From: Hippasteria phrygiana
Lineage: Eukaryota; Echinodermata; Asteroidea; Valvatida; Goniasteridae
Reading direction: 5' to 3'
DNA length: 64,000 bases
Assembly: GCA_037893225.1 (NCBI GenBank)
Contig: JAZGUH010000185.1
Location: 3,297,501 to 3,361,500, forward strand
In this document: one piece after another, positions 1-13,100 of the stretch
Layout: every line of letters begins with the position of its first letter
Numbering within the stretch: position 1 is the first letter of the stretch
Program-made: the position numbers and the translations under genes
The notes under the pieces: generated by a model
Databases searched by the model: none
What the model was told of the DNA's origin: nothing
What the model saw: the letters and a program-made list of their open reading frames with translations, nothing else

Positions 1-545
1 CGAAATTAGCATGTTCAGTTGAAAAGATAGGCCCTATAGCTTAAAGATTCAAAAGTTTAAAAATTACTATAAAATCATATGATGACGTCACCATAATGTT
101 ACATCAATTTGTATTTATAACACATTAGCCTTTTAGAGGTATGGCGGACACAATAGGAGGGCGCTATTTGATTTGGGTATGCCTTTTGTGCCATACAAAA
201 GGTTTACCCAAATGAAATAGCGCCATCCTATTGTGTCCGCCATACCTCTAAAAGGCTAATGCCGGCTTAGAAGCATTCGAGATACAGAAAACTTAAGATA
301 ATCTTACTGGGCTACCTAGATATTACTTTTCAACTTAATCGGACTTGTATTTCTGTAGATATATGCTCTACATATGCCCCTTTAAGATGACGTCACGTGA
401 CAAGTGATGACGTCATTATGATGTAAAAGTTCGGCACACATTGTGAGCAGTTGTTCTAACTGTCTGCCAAGTTTAAAGGCAATCGGTTGCAGAAAAAGTA
501 GCCAAAGTGCCGGTAAGAAAGATATGCTCTAACGGTGTCTGACGT
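1..545 (+). repeat. Diverged copy of the TGACGTCA-rich family B head unit
   Basis: The text starting with cgaaattagcatgttcagtt, the motif gatgacgtcacgtgaca near 390-405 and the tail ttcggcacacattgtgagcag near 430-450 match the start of the B units at about 22470, 26950, 35600 and 37910. The copy is interrupted at 123-261 by a foldback element. It lies about 20 kb from the main array, so it is a dispersed member of the same family. The left end is cut by the window edge. Confidence 0.8.
123..261. mobile_element. Foldback/MITE copy 1 (TTAGCC...GGCTAA arms)
   Basis: Two arms of about 55 bp are inverted copies of each other: cattagccttttagaggta at the left and taaaaggctaatg at the right. They are separated by a short loop that itself contains a small inverted repeat. 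A nearly identical pair of arms occurs at 44978-45106. The related B units near 22590, 27075, 35725 and 38030 are empty at the same point (acacatgccgg), so the insertion point is exact. The junction fits either an AT duplication or insertion between A and T without duplication. No coding capacity is visible. Confidence 0.85.
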
Positions 546-1699
546 GTCTGACCAAATTGTTTCTATTTTGAAATGATTTTTTAATGATCAATTACTGAGA
601 AATACTTTAGTTTTGTGCCATATGTACACATATATTTGTTTTTAATGATATTTGCAAAAGGTTTTTCCTGCACATTTGAATAACAGAAATTCAGAATTAA
701 TCATAGAACTATATTAATAAATAAATGACTAAATAACGATAGAAAAAGAAAAAAGGAGGGAGAAATATTAAGTATGTAAATCCTTGCCGCTTTTTTTGGA
801 GCTGTCATTTAGTGGAATTAATTCAGTGCGGAGCACCAAATCTTTGTTTTCTTCATTGTAAATAACAAGAAACACTTCGGTTGGTCATAATTTTTTTATC
901 AACTACTTTCTGTTTCAGTTTTTCAGTGGAGTGTCCGATCTTGCCCGTTCTAGGATCTTTGGGGTACTCATAAAGAGATCACGAAGGACTCGACCAGACA
1001 ATTATTGCAGTCTTAAGAAAGGGCGCCCTCTGTATGGAAGCGGAAGTCGCATTATCTGTTGAAAACGGTATCACGGCTTCTTTGTAAATTTGTAGCGCTT
1101 TTATAGTATAGTATTGCAGAATGCATGCTGCACCAGACTATTACATGTATTGGTTTGGTAAGAATGGTCCAGAGTGGTTGAAGAAAGGCGTATATATTTT
1201 TGCATTTTATACGGAATTATCTACATTTGTGTGTGTGTGTGTTTGTTTTATAATAGTTGCATAGTAAGAAATGTCGTTTTATCTGTCTATAGATTAACAG
1301 GTGTAGAATGGTGCAGAATAAACCATTTACTAAAGTTGGGTTTTTTTGCGTGGTTGAATATGATTGATACTGATAGGCCTATTATATATTCGGAAAGAGT
1401 ACCATATCCGGCCATCACTTATTTTGCCTTAATATGACTTAAAAACTATCAAAAAGTGTAAATCTGCTAAAGAAACACGAATTTAGGAGGGGAAAATATT
1501 CGACCTTTTCTTTGAAAATACTTTGACTTTTTCTGTCATGCATGGCCCTAGTAGACTTAGTGCACGAGGTCTAAGTGATGGCTGGATATGGAACTCTTTC
1601 CGAAATGGAAGTTAAAATTGTTGTTTCCCCCGGCATGTAGTTAACATTCGTAGTTTGTTATTGACTTTACTAAGTTTTTGTGATAGAAAAAAATCTTAT
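546..1699. other. No gene recognised
   Basis: AT-rich sequence with a short GT run near 1230-1243. An 87-codon ORF at 1174-1437 has no family resemblance that I can see and is not supported. Confidence 0.5.
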
Positions 1700-2343
1700 A
1701 TGTCACAGTAGCCCTAGAAGGGATATGGCGTCCTTGGCCCAAGTATGCAAAACAGTCCTATGCTAGAAACCGAAGATCAAAAATCACACTTTACCTGCAT
1801 AAATATTCTTGGCATCATCTCTGTCACACAGTTCAACAGCGCATCTCCCATCTCGGATAGAAATATTCCTCCAAAAATGTCAAGAACAGGAGATATTTGC
1901 GGCGCAAAATCGTCTCCACGTGACGCTGACTTCATGAACAAGCGGAGCAATACCCACAGCTGGAACGTTCATCAATAGAGGGCGCAATTTACAGGAGGTC
2001 ACCGCGTGGCGCATGCGCCCGGCCGTGCATGGCACGGCGACTGTAAATGGCACCCTCTGTTGATGAACGTTCCAGCTGTGGGTATTGCTCCGCTTGTTCG
2101 TGAAGTCAGCGTTGCGTGGAGACGATTTTGCGCTGCAAATGTCTCCTGTTCTTGACATTCTTGGAGGAATATTTCTATCCGAGATGGGAGATGGGCTGTT
2201 GAACTGCGTGACAGAGATGATGCCATGAATATTTATGCAGGTGAAGTGTGATTTTTGATCTTCAGTTTCTAGCTTAGGACTGTTTTGCATACTTTGGCGC
2301 TAGGACGCCATATCATGGTGTCCTTCTAGGGCTAATGTCACAG
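1700..2343. mobile_element. Mutator-like foldback element with 9-bp TSD
   Basis: The 9-bp direct repeat ATGTCACAG flanks the element at 1700-1708 and 2335-2343. Inside, 1709-1994 and 2041-2334 are long inverted arms of about 290 bp. They start with a perfect TAGCCCTAGAAGG and enclose a spacer of about 46 bp. The same peptide is readable on opposite strands in the two arms, simply because the arms are inverted copies. Long terminal inverted repeats with a 9-bp duplication are typical of the MuDR/Mutator superfamily. No transposase is present, so this is a non-autonomous element. Confidence 0.85.
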
Positions 2344-3361
2344 ATGGAAATATTTTGGCAAGTGAATTTACTCACTTGCTGTATTTAACAAAATATTTTC
2401 ATGCACGTTTAAGACAGTTGCGGATCACCACTGTTTGCATAGGTAGAAAATCACGGCACTTGTGTTTTTTTCCATGGGTCCACGTCACTTATTGACGTAT
2501 CATTTCGATTTTTTTCTTGTAGGACCTACTGTACAGTCGTATTAACTTTTGCATCAATGGGATGTTTATTAAATCTAACACCAACAATTTTGTTTTTGCC
2601 TTGTTCCGGTGAATTATTATTTTTTTTTATTATTAATAATGATTAAGATGCACAGACTCTTAGGCCCAATGCAGGCTGCTCTGGAAGTGCAGCACACGTA
2701 TAAAGGCAGCACGTGCGAGGTGGTAAGCGTATGCGTGATCCGGAATTGTTGCAAATGATCTGGAATTGTTGTGTTTAAGCCTGCACCAAAACTGTACAAA
2801 AACTTGAAATTGAGTCTATGTGGGCATGCAGCGGTTTGTATAAAAAGTGATCCGCAAGTGTTGCACTCACTGTATATAAGGAGAGTCTTAACTCGCCCAG
2901 CAGACTAGTCTTCAGGCTAATTTACACATACGTGACATAGTCCGCAACATTATTCTAAATTTACGCAAATTAATTTGTGCATTTTCATTTACACAACAGA
3001 CCTGTGTGATGAGATGCTAATTGATTTTTGCGTAATTAGAAAAACGTGTCACAATCTTGCATGACAAAGTTGTGTATTTGGGGGGGGGGGGGTGTTATTT
3101 AGTATCAACAAAGTGTCAACAAATTCAATAGTTTCAGCTTAAAGAATTATTTCCCAATGTGATATATTTCCAAAATAGTTATATTAAAAGCCGTGTATAC
3201 GATTGGTTATTGTTGGAATTTTCAAAATGGGCAGATTTGGGGGTTAGTATGTTATAGGAAATATCGTTCCACTCACCTGTTCAAAGTTTTGCATTGTTGG
3301 ATGGCGAAAAAACCAAGAGAAAAACAGCGCTTACTTCCAACTGTCGGGGTGGATGATAGTT
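2344..3361. other. No gene recognised; contains a poly-G tract
   Basis: AT-rich sequence with a run of G at about 3079-3092. No supported ORF or repeat was found here. Confidence 0.5.
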
Positions 3362-3472
3362 TTTAGTCAAGGCGTGCGTGGCTAGCACCTGGACATAATA
3401 TTATGATGTGCCATGAATGCCAGCATGTCCAGCGCGTCACTCGTCCGGGTAGCCAAGCGTGCTTTGACTAAA
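3362..3472. mobile_element. Short imperfect inverted-repeat element
   Basis: The left end tttagtcaaggcgtgcgtgg pairs imperfectly with the right end agccaagcgtgctttgacta. The enclosed sequence is about 60 bp. No convincing target-site duplication is visible, so the class is unknown. Confidence 0.45.
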
Positions 3473-4193
3473 GGTTACAGGGCAGTTTTCCAATGATTTC
3501 CAGCTTGAAATCGTTGGAAAACGATATAAATTTCCACTTTTCTTGATAACAGCACACCTGGTGCCATAATTTCACAGGATGACTTGAGACTACTATTAAC
3601 TTACAATCTACTTAGGTATTTTGTTATAATTCATTAAAACAAAAATTTGAGAATTTCCAATCGTGTACATCACTTTTAAGTATATTATTATTAACAGGGT
3701 TCAAAACCTTGTCAATGTGTGAAATAGTAACATGTGTGACTATGAAGTCGCTGGATCCTTTTTGTTGCCATTTATATGTACATACGTAAGAGTGGCGACA
3801 ATGGAGTTTAGTTTACTCCCTGCCCCCTTGAAATTTTCCCTCAAAAGATGAATTGTATAAAAAAAAAAATGTAGCATGGTGTTCAGAAGAATAGAGATGC
3901 AATGATAGAAAGGTTTATTTGCATGTACAGTTAACTGTGATAACTACAAAGAAAATACAAATTGTGCATGTAGCAAAGAAATTAAAACCTTGGTTTTGGC
4001 AGTGTGTTTTTGTTGTAGATGGTGAATGGGACCAGCACTGCATGTTAACACAAATTTTTATAAAAGAAATAATTGAGTGGAAGTGGCCGAGTTTGTATTT
4101 ACAGATCAATTGTACATGTATATGGAAGGTAAAAGACGGAGGTTTAAGTAGATTTTTTGTGATGTCTTAAGGATTGTTTTTTGTGTATCAACA
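3473..4193. other. Upstream flank of the Helentron ORF
   Basis: AT-rich sequence without a recognised gene. Just before the long ORF, a T-rich tract ending in atcaacag (about 4175-4194) resembles a 3' splice site, so an upstream non-coding or short coding exon is possible. An 83-codon ORF at 3919-4170 has no recognised domain. Confidence 0.45.
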
Positions 4194-4197
4194 GAAA

Positions 4198-7100
4198 ATG
4201 AAGTACAACCAGATCCAGAAGAGAGCCAGGAGGGATGCCATGCGGCATCTGGTGATGGAGGAGTCGTCTCGTCGATGTATGTTTCCCTTGTCTGTCATTG
4301 TGATGTTGTCTGACTCATCATCCATTTCATCTCCCCATGCACTCTTCTCTATATGTACCCATCCCATGATCTGTTCATCTGCCATTTCATTTTTTCCCGG
4401 TGCTCCCTCACCCGGAGAGCCTTTACCACCTGGTGAAAAGTTCAAAGCCTTGAGTTTTGTGCCTTCTCAAGGAAGTCTGTCTACCCTAAGGACGGGTATC
4501 TCAGCGAAGTCTGACTCGAAAGAGTGTACTCTTAGAGTACCCTGGTCACAACAATGGCTGTGTGACCTTGCAGGACAGACGCCAATCCCAGATCGGCTAG
4601 TTGACGTTACTTCGGTAACGGGGCATGCAGCCTGCCTTTCAACTAGTTCCCTGGAAACAGAGCAAAAGGTTACACAAACAAATGAGCAAACAAATGAGGC
4701 AATAAATGAGCAAATAAATGAGCAAACAAATGAGCAAAGAAATGAGCAAAGAAATGAGCACAGTGATGAACTGGAGGATGTTGCAGTGGTGACAGATGAG
4801 CTAATGGAACATGCAGAAAGTGACGAGTATGGTGATGAAAAATGGCATGCAGAAGGTAATGTGGAAATAAAACATGAATTGGAAAGGTTGACTTTTGTTG
4901 TATTACAATGTACAGGGAATTTCAGTGCCAAAGCAGAGCTTTCAAATACTGATGGAATGTGTGTGAAGCAAGCCAAAGATACAGACAAAGATGAAGATGT
5001 CAAACAAGGAAAGCAAAGAAAGTGTAAAAAGGTAAACAAGATGAATAATGCCAGGCACAAAGTAAATGAGATCAGAAGAAAGAGGGTGTTGAAGATGACT
5101 AGGAGAAGACTACATGATCAGAAAGGCATGAGAAGGTTACATGATTTGTTGAAGGTCAAGCACTCTGTGATTACAAAATGTGCACAAGATGAATATGGAA
5201 ATAGAGCAGGAGGGAAACCCAAGAAAATCAATCACAAGAAACGAAGAAGAGCAATACGCAGGGAGTCCTATAATAGAACCAGAAACGGAAAGGTAGTTGA
5301 GTTGTGGTTGAGCACAGAAGAAAGAAGACTGAATGAGAAAGTTAGAAAGAGCAACTTTTGTCATACTAAAAGAAGTCTTAGTATTGTATTGAGCAGGATT
5401 GGTGACACTTGTAGACAAAAGCAAAAGAGGAACAGGCATCAAAAGAATAATGGTGATGTTAACAGTTCAAAGGGACATGTGCAATATCAAGATGCAAGAA
5501 GAAAAACTGAGAAAAGTGGTAAAACTGAGGAAATAAAGGACCAGGCTGTGAGGGCAGAAAAAGGAAGTAGCAGTAGGTGTGGGATGAGTAATACACAGAG
5601 ACAAAATGATGTTGCTGAAGATAGTCATACTAAACAGTGCTGGTTGTGTGATCAATTTGTTATGTCACAAGAAAGGAGTGTGGAATGTGATTCTTGTAAC
5701 ATTTGGTATCATGTTAAATGTATGAATTTCTTGCAGATGGAGAAGATTTTGTCTAACAAATCAGTAACATGGTTGTGTTGTAAATGTGGCAAGACTACTT
5801 ACTGTCAGTCGCTTTTGTATGATCTTGGCATTCCTACAGATAAGAATATGTACGAGTTGACTGTGGAGGAGACATGCACTGATGACAATGTAGTTATGCA
5901 GAACTGTGTAGATAGAACTTCCAGAGGAAATGACATCAAAAGAAATGGAACAAACTGTGTACATGTAAGTGAAGTAAATAGGACTGACAAAGGAATATGT
6001 TGCACTAGGTTTAGAATTAAAGGCCAGATAGATTTATCAAGGAAACAGACAGGAGGATATTCTTTGAGGAGCAAAAAGGGCAGAACTGATGAAAAAAGTA
6101 ATACAGATGATACGGCAAGACCCGTTGGAAAGGGAAAGAATGCAGATAGTTTGCAGTCAGATAAAAATGATGGTAATGGTAGTCATGGTTTGGAGTCACA
6201 AAAAAGATCACGTAGAGTTAGAAGTAGAAAGAGACAACTGTCACCAAGTACTGGAAGATGTGAAATGAAATCCAAAGCACATAAAAAAGTAATGGCAGAT
6301 AACAATGAGGAAGAAGATGATAATGCACAATGTACTACAGATAGAAAATTGCTACAAGGAACATATCAATCAGAGACAAGGACAGAAGAATTGCCTGCAA
6401 CTGTATGCGTAGAAAGTAAAGGATATAAAACAGATGAAACAAGTGTAACATTGCAAGAATTCATTGTTCAGGGTAGTTGTCATCAAGGTCATCATAAGTT
6501 TGGATGTTACAGTGGCAAACAATGTGTACCAAATGGATTGAGCAGTATGTTAATGAGTAGGTTGAAGAAATTAAAAAACTGGACCTCTGATGACATGGAT
6601 AGTGTATTAAATACTGGAAATGAGTTGTACGGTCATTTATCTCAGAGTTCTACGGTCCATCATGACTATTTGTTAGTGACTGAATTGCCAAATGAGCTAG
6701 ATCTACTCAATCATCATTTCAATATGGAGTTCCATGATGCTGTATGTGGTTCGTTTGGAGAGGAGTGTAATTTATCTGAATTTGATATGATACCAATGAA
6801 TCGTGCCTTACAGCAGACTCTTCAGCAATACCATGCATGTTTCATAACTTTCCATGGAAATACATTTGTTGTGATTGCTCAAGATGGGATGTATTATATC
6901 TTTGATTCACACTCTAGAAATCAGCAAGGTTGTCAGGTCAGTGAAGGACGAAGTTTGCTCAAATGTGTCACAGCATGGCAAGATGTACACAGGTACTGTA
7001 CTGATTTGGCAAGATCTATGAATTTATCTAACAGTGAGCAGTTTGAAATTACAGGTGTATCAGTGTGGTTAGATGATGAGGTAAGGCAGGATGCTGATGG

Positions 7101-10100
7101 TACTACACAGGAGAAAGGACATTTGTTATTAGGGAGCAGTGAGCATAGTAAAGAAATAGATGGAGACAGTACTGATTCTAGAGTATTGCGTGGTTCTTGT
7201 AGTGGCTTGTCGAGTACACGTAGTGATATGCCAAATAATATGAAGGAAGACAACAAAGGCAGTTTATATGGAATAAGTTGCAATAATAAATCAGATGGAG
7301 GCAGTGATGTAGAAATCGAGAGTGTGATACAAACACAAGGTTTTAAATTTGTTCCGTTGACATATGGTAGCAGGAATGCACTGTGTAGACATCATCGAAT
7401 GGGCCATGTATCTCTGGACCGTAATGAAATTTCAGATAAATGTGAAGAGATGGGACGACCTAATTCAGTGAAGAAAATTAAAGGTGATGGCAACTGCTTT
7501 TTCAGGGCTATTTCATTTGCTGTGTCAGGAACTGAAAATAATCATATGCAGTTAAGAATGGCAACTGTGAATCATCTGTTGAAAAATGGAGATAAATTCA
7601 ATGGCTTTCTGCGTCAAGGGTTTGTTAATGTGGAAGAATATGTCATGAGGCAAAGATTGTTTGATTGTGGAACGTGGGCTACAGAGGTTGAAATCATGGC
7701 GATGGCACACATGCTACATGCAGACATATACACATATGAAGATGGAAATAACTGGTATGTTTTCTCAGCAAGTACTTTTGAGAGAGAGGCTGCAAAATTA
7801 GATGAGGCAATTTACTTGTACCATATGCAAAGAATTCATTATGATGTTGTGTTGTCGGTTCATGAATTAGCAAGAGAATCTGCTAAGGGACAAGAAAAAG
7901 GACAAGAAGAAGAAGCATTAGAAATGGATTCTTGCCTGAAAAAAGCATCAAGTGATAAGAATGTAGAATTGAAATATGAGAAAGAAGTGAGTTCCGAGAC
8001 CATGAAGCCAGAAAATCAAGATTTAAAACGTAAAAAGCGAAAACGTACTAATATAACATTACAGCAACAAAAGAAAAGAGAAAAGGCCAAGGAAAGGTAT
8101 AACAAAAAAATTAATGAGGTTGTCATGGATAGCAAAGAAATACAACAATCTAAATCTAAGTGTAAAGATCAGAAAAAATGTAGGTCAAGAAATTCTAACA
8201 TTGTAGATGAAAAGTTAAAAGATGAAAAATTCTGCAATGATAAAGATAAAGCAAGTAAAAAAATATATAACCAGAAGAATTACCAAAAAAATGCAGACAG
8301 CAAGAAGAAATCATTGCACATAAAGTATCACAGTGACATCAACTTTCAAACAGAACGATTGGAGGCTCAAAGAAGAAGCTATGGTTTATATCAAAATTCA
8401 GAAGAAAAGAAAAATTCTGTGAAAAGAAGGTATCACAAAAATTTTAAATATAGAGAGAGTATAATAAATCACGGTAAGGCAAAGTACCTTAATAATGCAG
8501 AGTATAGAGAAAAGCTAATTAATAGTGGAAAAACAAAGTACTCTGATAATGCAAAGTATAGAGAAAAGTTAATTAGCAGTGGAAAAACAAAGTACTCTGA
8601 TAATGCAAAGTATAGAGAAAAGTTAAAAAGCAGTGGAAAAACAAAATACTCTGATAATGCAGAGTATAGAGAAAAGAAAATTAACAGTGGAAAAACAAAG
8701 TACTCTGATAATGCTGAGTATAGAGAAAAGTTAATTAGCAGTGGAAAAACAAAGTACTCTGATAATGCTGAGTATAGAGAAAAGTTAATTAACAGTGGAA
8801 GAAGAAAGTACATTGATAATGCTGAATACAGAGAAAGGCTAATTATCAAGTATAAAACAAAATATCATGAAGATGTTGATTATAGAAAAAAGGAAATAAA
8901 TAGAGTTCAATGCAAATACCATGACAATGTTTCATATAGAAATAAGCTAATTGCAAATATAAAAAAGAAATATCGATGTATTGTTTCCTATAGGATGAAA
9001 TTGTTAAATTTTGAGAAATGCAAGTATCACAGTGATACAAACTATAGGAGAAACTTAATAAAGCATGGAAAAGAAAAGTACAAGAGGGACGATGGGTATC
9101 GTAAAAAAGTAGCAGTGATGAATCGTGCACGTACTGTAAATAAGAAAGAGAAAAGACGTAGTATATGTTTCGTTACAAACAAATTTAAAGCAGACATATC
9201 TAAAGGACCAGAATACGTGTGTGCTTCATGTCACAAACTTCTGTTCAAGAAACAAGTCTTAAAATGTAATAAGTTGAAGTATAAAAACCAGAAGTGTATT
9301 ACTGAAAAATATCTGCATACTTGCAGTAAAAAGTGTGAATCAAAGTGTCTGATTAGAGAATCAAGCAGATCATGTCTGTGGATTTGTTATACATGTCATA
9401 GGAAATTACTTGCTAATAGAGTACCTGGTGAGGCAAATGTGAATAATTTAATCCTAATAGACATCCCGGAGGAATTGGCTTGTTTGAACACATTAGAAGA
9501 ACATTTAATTGCTAGAAATGTGTCATTCATGAAAATGATTGCATTACCTAAAGGAGGACAGCATGGTGTACGAGGCCCAGTTGTATGTGTACCGTCGAAT
9601 ATAACGGATACAGTTAAAGTATTACCGAGAGCTGAAAATGAAAATCAAATGATTCGTGTAAAGCTGAAGAGGAAATTAAGTTATAAAGGATATTATCAGT
9701 ATCAGTTTGTGAATAAAGAATACGTTGAGAGTGCCTTATCTTACCTTAAACATAACAATAAGTGGTACCATGATATCGAAATAAACACTGATTGGGACAA
9801 TCCAGTGTGTGATGAAGATAATGATGAAATAGAGCAACATGAAAGTGATGTTAAAGAAAAAGAAAAAGTGGAAAAAAATGATGACATGGATGACAGTGAT
9901 GATGAAACAGAGGATGATCGTTTACGTGGCATAGCATTAGATAGTTGTCTTCAGCCAATTAATTTAGGACAGGAAATTCTTGATCAGTATTTTGATGATG
10001 TGCTTTGTGTTGCACCTTGTGAAGGCAATAGTCCAATCAGAATATTAATGGAAAAAGGCAATGAGGCAAAATGCTTTCCAGCATTATTTCCAACAGGTCA

Positions 10101-13100
10101 ACCTACATTTGATGATGATCGTGATGTGAATTTAACTCTGTGTAGATACATGCATAACCGATTAATGAATGTTGATAATAGATTTGCCAAGAATACTCAA
10201 TACATTTTTTATGCTCAGTACTTGTCAGAGATTCAGAAAGTGATGTCTAGTGTTTCTATTGCATTACGTAAAGGTTGTGATAAAATGCGTAGTGGAGAAA
10301 ATGTAAATGCTTCAATCATCAATGACAGAGACCAGTTGAATGATATCTTGAAGTCAGACAGTGGATATAAATTCTTGAAACCAATTCGTGGTACACCCCC
10401 ATATTGGCAAGCAACACAGAAAGATGTTTTGGCAATGATCAGACAGCTAGGAATACCTACATGGTTTTGTTCATTTTCTGCAGCAGACATGAGATGGCCT
10501 GAAGTAATCAATACAATTTTAAGACAGCAAGGAGATTCTAGAGATGTGAAAGATTTGGACTGGAATGAGAAATGTACAATATTGAGAAGTAATCCTGTAA
10601 CTGCTGCAAGAATGTTTGATCAACGATTTCACACATTTCTGAAAGATTTAATTTTGTCAAGAGCTGAACCAATTGGAAAAGTCAAAGACTATTTTTACAG
10701 AGTGGAATTTCAACAAAGAGGATCTCCTCATACACATTGTCTCTTCTGGATAGAAAATGCACCAAAATTGGAATGTGACAGTAACGAAGATGTTATTAAG
10801 TTTATTGACAAATACATCAGTTGCAAATTACCATCAAAAGAAGAAGATGAAGAATTAAATGAAATCATCAGTCATGTGCAATTACATAGCAGAAGACATT
10901 CTAAGTCATGTAAAAAGAAACGTACTGAATGCAGATTTAATTTCCCGAGACCTCCATCTGAACGAACATTTATTACAGAGCCTAATATGCCAACAGATGA
11001 TAAGAAAAAGGTGGATGAAAAAGACACACAGGAAAGGAATGATGCCAAGGAGTTACTTCAGTCAATATGGACTGCAATACAGAAAAGTGAGAATGAACAT
11101 ATGACAACCAGTGAATTGTTTGCAAGTATCAATGTAACACAAGCTGACTTTGAGAAAGCTAATGATGTCTTAAGCAGCAAGGCCAGTATCGTACATAAGA
11201 GAAAGCCACAAGATGCTTGGGTTAATTTGTACAATCCTGCTCTAATAAGATGTTGGAATGCAAACATGGATATTCAGTACATTTGTGATGCTTATGCTTG
11301 TGTTGCTTATGTAGTATCCTATATGTCTAAAGCTGAACGTGAAATGGGCGTATTGTTATCACAGGCTCAAGCTGAAGCAGAGAAAGGAAACTTGGATGCC
11401 AGACAGAGTATGAAGGAAATTGGCTGTGTGTATTTGCATAATCGTGAAGTATCGGCACAAGAAGCAGTTTATCGTGTCTGTAATTTGAGATTGAAAGAAG
11501 GATCAAGGAAAGTAGAATTTATACCTGTTGGTGAAAATCCAATTAAAATGAGCTTGCCACTTAGTGTTATTCAAAATAGATGCAAAGATGACTGTGATGA
11601 TGATAGTATTTGGATGACCAGTAGAGTTGATAGGTACTTGGCAAGACCAAATATTGATGAATTTGAAACAATGTGCTTAGCCACATTTTGTTCTGATTAT
11701 AGAGTAATATACAACAACATGGCTAAGACAAGTCGTTCACGGGTGTATGAATTGAAGAATGGTTTAGGCCACGTACAGAAACGTAGTCGAACTGATCCTG
11801 CAGTTATAAGATTTCCAAGATTTTCAGTAGCAAAATATCCTGAGAAGTACTACCAGAGTATATTGCAGTTATACGTTCCTTATCGTATTGATGTTCAGTT
11901 GAAACCAGAGCAGTTTGAAACTTATGAGGAATTTTATCAAAATGGTGTTGTTCGAATGAGAGGTTCCCTGCAATCTGTGATGAATATTGTTGAAAGTAAT
12001 CGGGCATTGTATGAAGCTAATGCTGAATCAGTGGATGAAGCTGAGGAATTATTAAATAAATTTGGTCCACAAGAAGATGCTTGGGCATTGATAGCTCCAG
12101 AAACTGAAAAGGACAGACTTGAATGTAAAAGGCAGCACCAACCAGAAATTGAAGATAGTGACAATGAGTTTGAGATTCCTGATTTGAAATCAAAGAAAGA
12201 CAATGATGTGAAATGTAGCATTGAACCACATGCACTAAATGTATCCAAACAAGAAGCAATGAATTTGTTGAGGTGTTTAAATTCAAAACAAAAGAAAGTT
12301 TTCTACAAAGTCAGACAGTGGTGCTTGGAGAAAGTGAATGGAAAAAATCCAGAACCATTTCATGTATTTGTGACAGGCGGAGCTGGTACTGGAAAAAGTC
12401 ATTTGATCAAATGTATTTACTATGAAGCAACAAGGCTTTTTGCTACAATGATGGAGAATCCTGATGATGTATCAGTACTACTTACAGCTCCTACAGGTGT
12501 TGCAGCTTATAATATCCATGGTACAACAATTCACAGCGCTTTGTCAATAGGAATAAATGTCAGATTGCCATATCAACCACTTGGTGAAGAGAAGATCAAT
12601 ACATTAAGAAATAAATTAAGACAACTACAGATTCTGATTGTTGATGAGGTTTCAATGGTGGATCAAAAAATGTTGTTTTACATTCATGGTCGTCTACGAC
12701 AGGTCAAGCAATCACGTAATCATAATCCTTTTGGAAATGTGAGCATACTTGCAGTTGGTGATTTTTATCAGTTGCCTCCAGTGAAAGGAAAATCTTTGTA
12801 CCAGACTGCTGTTACAGGTGATCTGTGGAATGATATTTTTGTGAAAGTGGAACTGACTGAAATTATGAGGCAAAAGGAAGATGCACAGTTTGCTGAAGTC
12901 TTAAATAGGTTACGAATAAGAAAGAAAAAGGAACATTTGCAAGATAATGATATCAGACTGTTAAAATCACGTGAAACTGGAGAAGATTGGACTGATGCTG
13001 TGCATATTTACCCTTGCAACAAACAGGTGGATCAGTATAATACACAAACTCTTTATGCAAAGTGTTCTGAATGTGTATGTGTTTTTGCTAAAGATTTCCA

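Noticed and set aside
1745..2290. Matching 77- and 136-codon ORFs on opposite strands
   Set aside because: They are the two inverted arms of one foldback transposon, so the similarity does not indicate a protein.
4188..12286. Many minus-strand ORFs under the Helentron gene
   Set aside because: They are shadows of the AT-rich coding strand (Phe/Ser/Leu-rich), and the plus-strand frame has a full domain series.
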